Shown: in pieces, positions 32,333-35,324 of the stretch | Numbering within the stretch: the stretch's first letter is position 1 | How the letters are laid out: each line of letters opens with the position of its first letter | From: Phycisphaerales bacterium | GTDB lineage: Bacteria; Planctomycetota; Phycisphaerae; Phycisphaerales; UBA1924 | DNA length: 35,324 nucleotides | Direction: 5' to 3' | NCBI GenBank assembly: GCA_029260475.1 | Contig: JAJDDE010000200.1 | Coordinates: 1 to 35,324 of the forward strand | Position numbers and translations under genes: made by a program | The notes under the pieces: generated by a model | What the model was told of the DNA's origin: nothing | Seen by the model: the letters and a program-made list of their open reading frames with translations, nothing else | Databases searched by the model: none

Positions 32333-34030
32333 TCAGTGCCCTCCGCTCTCGAGGTGGTCGTCGATCTGGGCGTGCAGTTCGCTCTCGATCGGGTCGTGGA
32401 ACTCGACGAGCCTGCGCGGGTCGGGCTCCGGTGCTCCGAGCACGGTGCTGATGTAGCTCTCGTTGCCGGCGAGCTGCTCGGCGGCGCGCATGGTGAGCGC
32501 GAAGGTGTGGCTCGCGCCGAGGCCCAGCGCGAGGGTGAGCCCGGTCAGCACGACGACGGGCGACATCATCCACGCGAAGCCGCGGGGGTTGGGCTCGCGG
32601 TTCTCGTTGTCACGGGCGACGCCGCCCTGCTCGGGGTCGTCCTCGGGGATGGGCGCCCAGAAGGCCTGGGCCCAGATGCGCGTGAGGATGTACATGGTGA
32701 GCACGCTGACGCCCAGCGAGACGCCGACGATGGCGTACGTCTCTGCCTGGAGCCCGGCGCGGACGAGGGTGAGCTTGCTCCAGAAGCCCGAGAGCACCGG
32801 GATGCCCGCGAGGCTCATCGCGCTGATGAAGAAGAGCGAGCTGAGGAAGGGGCGCTGGTGGTAGAGGCCGCCGAGTTTGGCGAGCTGCGTGGTGCCGCGC
32901 ATCTTCTCGATGATCCCGGTGATGAAGAAGACGTTGGTTTTCACCACGATGTGGTGCAGGGCGTAGAAGACGGTGCCCGCCAGAGCGAAGAGCCCCGCGC
33001 CGCGGAGGACCTCGCTCTCGACGCCGGTGGTGATCGAGGCGCGGTGCATCGCGACGCCGAAGATGCCCAGGCCCATGATCATGTTGCCGATGTGGCTGAC
33101 GATCGTGAAGGACAGGATGCGCCGGACGTCCTTCTGCGCGATGGCGCCCAGCACGCCCGCGAGCATGGTGAAGCCCGCGATCCAGAGGAAGAGCGTGTGC
33201 GTGAAGGCGTAGTTGCCGACGAACAGGAGCGTGAACGTGCGCACGAGGGCGTAGACTCCGACCTTCGTGAGCAGCCCGCCGAAGAGCGCGCTGATCACGC
33301 TGGGGGGCGTGTGGTAGGAGGCGGGGAGCCAGAAGAAGAATGGGAACGTCGCGGCCTTGATGCCGAAGCCGACCATGAAGAGCAGGCTGAGCGCGGAGAC
33401 GACCTTCGTGTCCGTTTCGTTGAGGGCGGCGAGTTTGACGGAGAGGTCCGCCATGTTGAGCGTGCCGGTGAGCCCGTAGAGCAGGCCGATACCCGCGAGG
33501 AAGATGCTGGAGCTGAGGAGGTTGAGCGCGACGTATTTGAGCGCACCCTCGAGCTGCCCGCGCTCGCCGCCCAGCGTGAGCAGGACGAAGGAGCTCATGA
33601 GCATGATCTCGAACCAGACGTACATGTTGAAGATGTCGCCGGTGAGGAACGCGCCGCAGACGGAGGCGAGCAGCGCCTGTACCAGGGCGTGGTAGCCCGC
33701 GGACTCGCGCTTCTTGTCGATCGCGCCGACGGAGTAGACGACGGTACACGCGCCGACGAGGCCCGCGAGCGTCACCATGATCGCGGCGAAGCGGTCGGCG
33801 ACGAACGTGATCCCGAAGGGGGCCTCCCAGCCGCCGAGCTGCGTGGCGAAGACGCCGTTGAGTTCGGGCATGGTGTCGATCGAGATGAGCAGCGAGGCGC
33901 TGGCACCCAGCAGGGCGAAGGCGCCGACGATGCTCACGCACCGCTGCGCGTAGCGCCACTTCCAGAGCGCGATGCAGAGCATCGCGGTGAAGATCGGGAT
34001 GAGGACCGGGGCCATGAGGAGGGCGTTCAC
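32333..34030 (-). CDS. mrpD: Mrp antiporter subunit MrpD
   Basis: This is a proton-translocating subunit related to NuoL/M/N (complex I). The 565-residue protein has about 14 hydrophobic segments. Family marks are GAFLTGDIFNMYVWFEIMLM with the conserved Glu in the FEIML segment, GIKAATFPFFFWLPASYHTP with the conserved Lys, FGGLLTKVGVYALVR with the Lys, QKDVRRILSFTIVSHIGNMI, and PVLSGFWSKLTL. The start is GTG and overlaps the mrpC stop (GTGA). After the last membrane span there is a charged tail of about 60 residues (with EFHDPIESELHAQIDDHLE) and a charged loop (IPEDDPEQGGVARDNENREP), longer than in typical MrpD of about 490-500 residues. Confidence 0.95.
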   Translation of the reverse strand: MNALLMAPVLIPIFTAMLCIALWKWRYAQRCVSIVGAFALLGASASLLISIDTMPELNGVFATQLGGWEAPFGITFVADRFAAIMVTLAGLVGACTVVYSVGAIDKKRESAGYHALVQALLASVCGAFLTGDIFNMYVWFEIMLMSSFVLLTLGGERGQLEGALKYVALNLLSSSIFLAGIGLLYGLTGTLNMADLSVKLAALNETDTKVVSALSLLFMVGFGIKAATFPFFFWLPASYHTPPSVISALFGGLLTKVGVYALVRTFTLLFVGNYAFTHTLFLWIAGFTMLAGVLGAIAQKDVRRILSFTIVSHIGNMIMGLGIFGVAMHRASITTGVESEVLRGAGLFALAGTVFYALHHIVVKTNVFFITGIIEKMRGTTQLAKLGGLYHQRPFLSSLFFISAMSLAGIPVLSGFWSKLTLVRAGLQAETYAIVGVSLGVSVLTMYILTRIWAQAFWAPIPEDDPEQGGVARDNENREPNPRGFAWMMSPVVVLTGLTLALGLGASHTFALTMRAAEQLAGNESYISTVLGAPEPDPRRLVEFHDPIESELHAQIDDHLESGGH

Positions 34031-34398
34031 GAGGCGGCCTCCAGGTCGGTGTTGTTCATCTGGTCCATGTCGTCGGTGCCGACCTCCTGCACGGTGCGCT
34101 TCACGAGTACGGCGCTGAAGGCGAGGATCGCGAAGCCGATGACGATCGCCGTCAGGATGAGCGCGGGCGGGATCGGGTCGGCGTAATCAACGGCCGGCTC
34201 ACCGAAGAGCGCGTGCGCGTCGTCTCCGATCAGAGGCGGGCGGCCCTTCAGGAGCTTGCCCGACGTGAGGATCAGCAGGTTCGAGGCGTGCCCGAAGAGC
34301 GACAGCCCGAGGATGAGCTTCACGACCGAGCGGCGCAGCATCAGGTAGAGGCTGGCGGCGTAGAGGATGCCGATGGCGACCGCGAGGAGTGCTTCCAT
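34027..34398 (-). CDS. mrpC: Mrp antiporter subunit MrpC
   Basis: This NuoK-like membrane subunit has 123 residues and three hydrophobic segments (LLAVAIGILYAASLYLML; LILGLSLFGHASNLLIL; ALILTAIVIGFAILAFSAVL). The family motif around GLSLFGHASNLLILTSGKL and PIPPALILTAIVIGFA corresponds to MrpC/MnhC (G...L.HA.NL......; DPLPQALVLTAIVI). It begins with ATG three bases behind the mrpB stop, and its stop overlaps the GTG of mrpD. The charged C-terminus (EVGTDDMDQMNNTDLE) is a mild extension. Confidence 0.93.
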   Translation of the reverse strand: MEALLAVAIGILYAASLYLMLRRSVVKLILGLSLFGHASNLLILTSGKLLKGRPPLIGDDAHALFGEPAVDYADPIPPALILTAIVIGFAILAFSAVLVKRTVQEVGTDDMDQMNNTDLEAAS

Positions 34399-34401
34399 GG
34401 T

Positions 34402-34821
34402 TCAGCGCTCCGCCAGGGATTGGAAGAAAAGCGTGACGACGCCGATGACGACGAAGTACACACCGATGTCGAAGAAGACGGGCGTGCCCACGTGCAGCGG
34501 CTCGTCGCCCAGGCCCGGGATCATGACCGAGCCCCACTGGGACTCCATGAAGCCGCCGCCCATCACGAGGCTGGGGAGCCCGGCGCAGAACGCGAGCAGC
34601 AGGCCGCACCCGATGAAGGACTGGAGATTGATGGGCAGGAGCTTCTTGAGCGCTTCGGGACCGTTGGCCATGCCGTAGAGAGCGAAGGCGGCGGCGACGA
34701 TGAGTCCGCCGACGAACCCGCCTCCGGGGTCGCTGTGCCCGCGCATCAGCACGACGACGCTGAAGAGCAGCATCAGTGGCATGAGCATGCGCGTCGTGGT
34801 CTGGAGGATCAGTGAGTTCAA
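34402..34821 (-). CDS. mrpB: Mrp antiporter subunit MrpB
   Basis: This membrane subunit has the MnhB domain, with 139 residues and four hydrophobic segments. The conserved start region [20 protein letters not shown] and [20 protein letters not shown] match the family's LRT..R...P......G....GHN.PGGGFIGGLV. Later, [20 protein letters not shown] corresponds to the family's TPLLFDIGVYLVV. The start is TTG and overlaps the stop of the upstream mrpA tail (TTGA), so translation is coupled. Confidence 0.93.
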   Translation of the reverse strand: MNSLILQTTTRMLMPLMLLFSVVVLMRGHSDPGGGFVGGLIVAAAFALYGMANGPEALKKLLPINLQSFIGCGLLLAFCAGLPSLVMGGGFMESQWGSVMIPGLGDEPLHVGTPVFFDIGVYFVVIGVVTLFFQSLAER

Positions 34822-35324
34822 GGCGAGCCCCCCGTGCTGCGACGCTCGAAGAAGGGCGCGGGGACGGGCACGCTCTCGGAGCGGCGCGACCGGACGTTGA
34901 TCAGCGTGAATACGCCGATCGCGGCCAGGCCCAGCACCGTGATCTCGCCCATGGTGTCGAAGCCGCGGAAATCCACGAGGATGACGTTGACGATGTTGCG
35001 CCCGTGGGCGCCCGCGGTCTCGGTGCCGTGGTAGCTCTCACGAGCGTAGAACTCGGAGATGGGGGCGGCGAATTGTTCGTCCACCGCGATGAGCACAAAG
35101 GCGGTCATCACAGCGCCGAAGCCGAGCGCGACCGTCGCGTCCCACGCCCGACGCGCGGGCTTGGTGTACGTCTTGAAGCGCGGCAGGTGCCAGACAACCA
35201 GGATCAGGATGATCGCCGACAGCGTCTCGATGGAGAACTGCGTCATCGCGACGTCGGGGGCGCCGAAGACCACGAAGAGCGTCGCGATGCAGAGGCCGGT
35301 GATGCCCAGGCTCAGCACCGCCGC
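34818..35324 (-). CDS. mrpA: Mrp antiporter subunit MrpA, C-terminal part (5' end outside window)
   Basis: The frame is open to the last base, so the gene begins beyond the window; 168 residues are seen. The first part ([40 protein letters not shown]) matches the MbhD-like region near the C-terminus of long MrpA proteins (..G...GF..AL.....GAPDLALTQ....ETL). The following span and the [32 protein letters not shown] segment match the MbhE-like region that ends MrpA (...[22 protein letters not shown]). The NuoL-like domain should lie upstream. Its stop overlaps the mrpB start by four bases. Gene order A-B-C-D-E-F-G is the standard mrp order. Confidence 0.9.
   Translation of the reverse strand, partial: AAVLSLGITGLCIATLFVVFGAPDVAMTQFSIETLSAIILILVVWHLPRFKTYTKPARRAWDATVALGFGAVMTAFVLIAVDEQFAAPISEFYARESYHGTETAGAHGRNIVNVILVDFRGFDTMGEITVLGLAAIGVFTLINVRSRRSESVPVPAPFFERRSTGGSP

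Noticed and set aside
31928-34186. Long + strand open frame of about 750 codons opposite the mrp genes
   Set aside because: It is antisense to clear MrpC-F genes. The predicted protein is a low-complexity Glu/Asp/Arg/Gly string, typical of a GC-rich shadow frame.

Overview
This is a GC-rich bacterial chromosome segment that fits a planctomycete, most probably of the Phycisphaerae type. That placement is inferred from gene content and was not tested by a search. The clues are an exported protein ending in a glycine/alanine-rich helix plus RRRR sorting signal, an FG-GAP/ASPIC protein with dockerin-like tail, membrane proteins with the CxxCGY...CPECG zinc ribbon, the futalosine menaquinone enzyme MqnA, a FliW/CsrA/multi-flagellin cluster, and many genes without a Shine-Dalgarno (SD) sequence.

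Region 1 (1-9583) is a late flagellar block on the + strand: the end of flgK, an oversized flgL, fliW, csrA and three flagellin genes. The flagellin genes are separated by two intrinsic terminators. The leaders of csrA, flagellin 1 and flagellin 2 can each fold a hairpin with the identical hexaloop ACGGAG on different stems. In both flagellins this loop is the ribosome binding site. This suggests that CsrA, antagonised by FliW, controls both flagellin translation and its own synthesis.

Region 2 (9590-15013) holds a small, probably frameshifted membrane protein, a YhaM-like OB/HD nuclease, an exported lamin-tail-domain protein, a stand-alone LON substrate-binding-domain protein and a secreted FG-GAP/ASPIC protein.

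Region 3 (15027-21155) has an HscA-like Hsp70 divergent from a short PheT across only 24 bp, a branched-chain aminotransferase with a palindrome in its leader, a strongly folded intergenic element, and two overlapping minus-strand genes: a duplicated zinc-ribbon membrane protein and a 58-residue membrane peptide.

Region 4 (21232-30990) is a + strand run: mqnA, a protein with sigma-factor-like HTH modules that I do not recognise, a TrkH/KtrB potassium transporter, 5-formyltetrahydrofolate cyclo-ligase, a LysM L,D-transpeptidase, gyrB and a zinc-ribbon membrane protein.

Region 5 (30994-35324) is a minus-strand mrp operon (end of mrpA, then B, C, D, E, F, G) with overlapping or nearly touching genes, encoding a multisubunit Na+/H+ antiporter. 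With TrkH this gives sodium and potassium homeostasis.

The most interesting signals are the shared ACGGAG hairpins, the sigma-like protein, the shared -10 element between hscA and pheT, and the recurrent TANNNT hexamer 5-9 nt before start codons that lack an SD (likely leaderless mRNAs).
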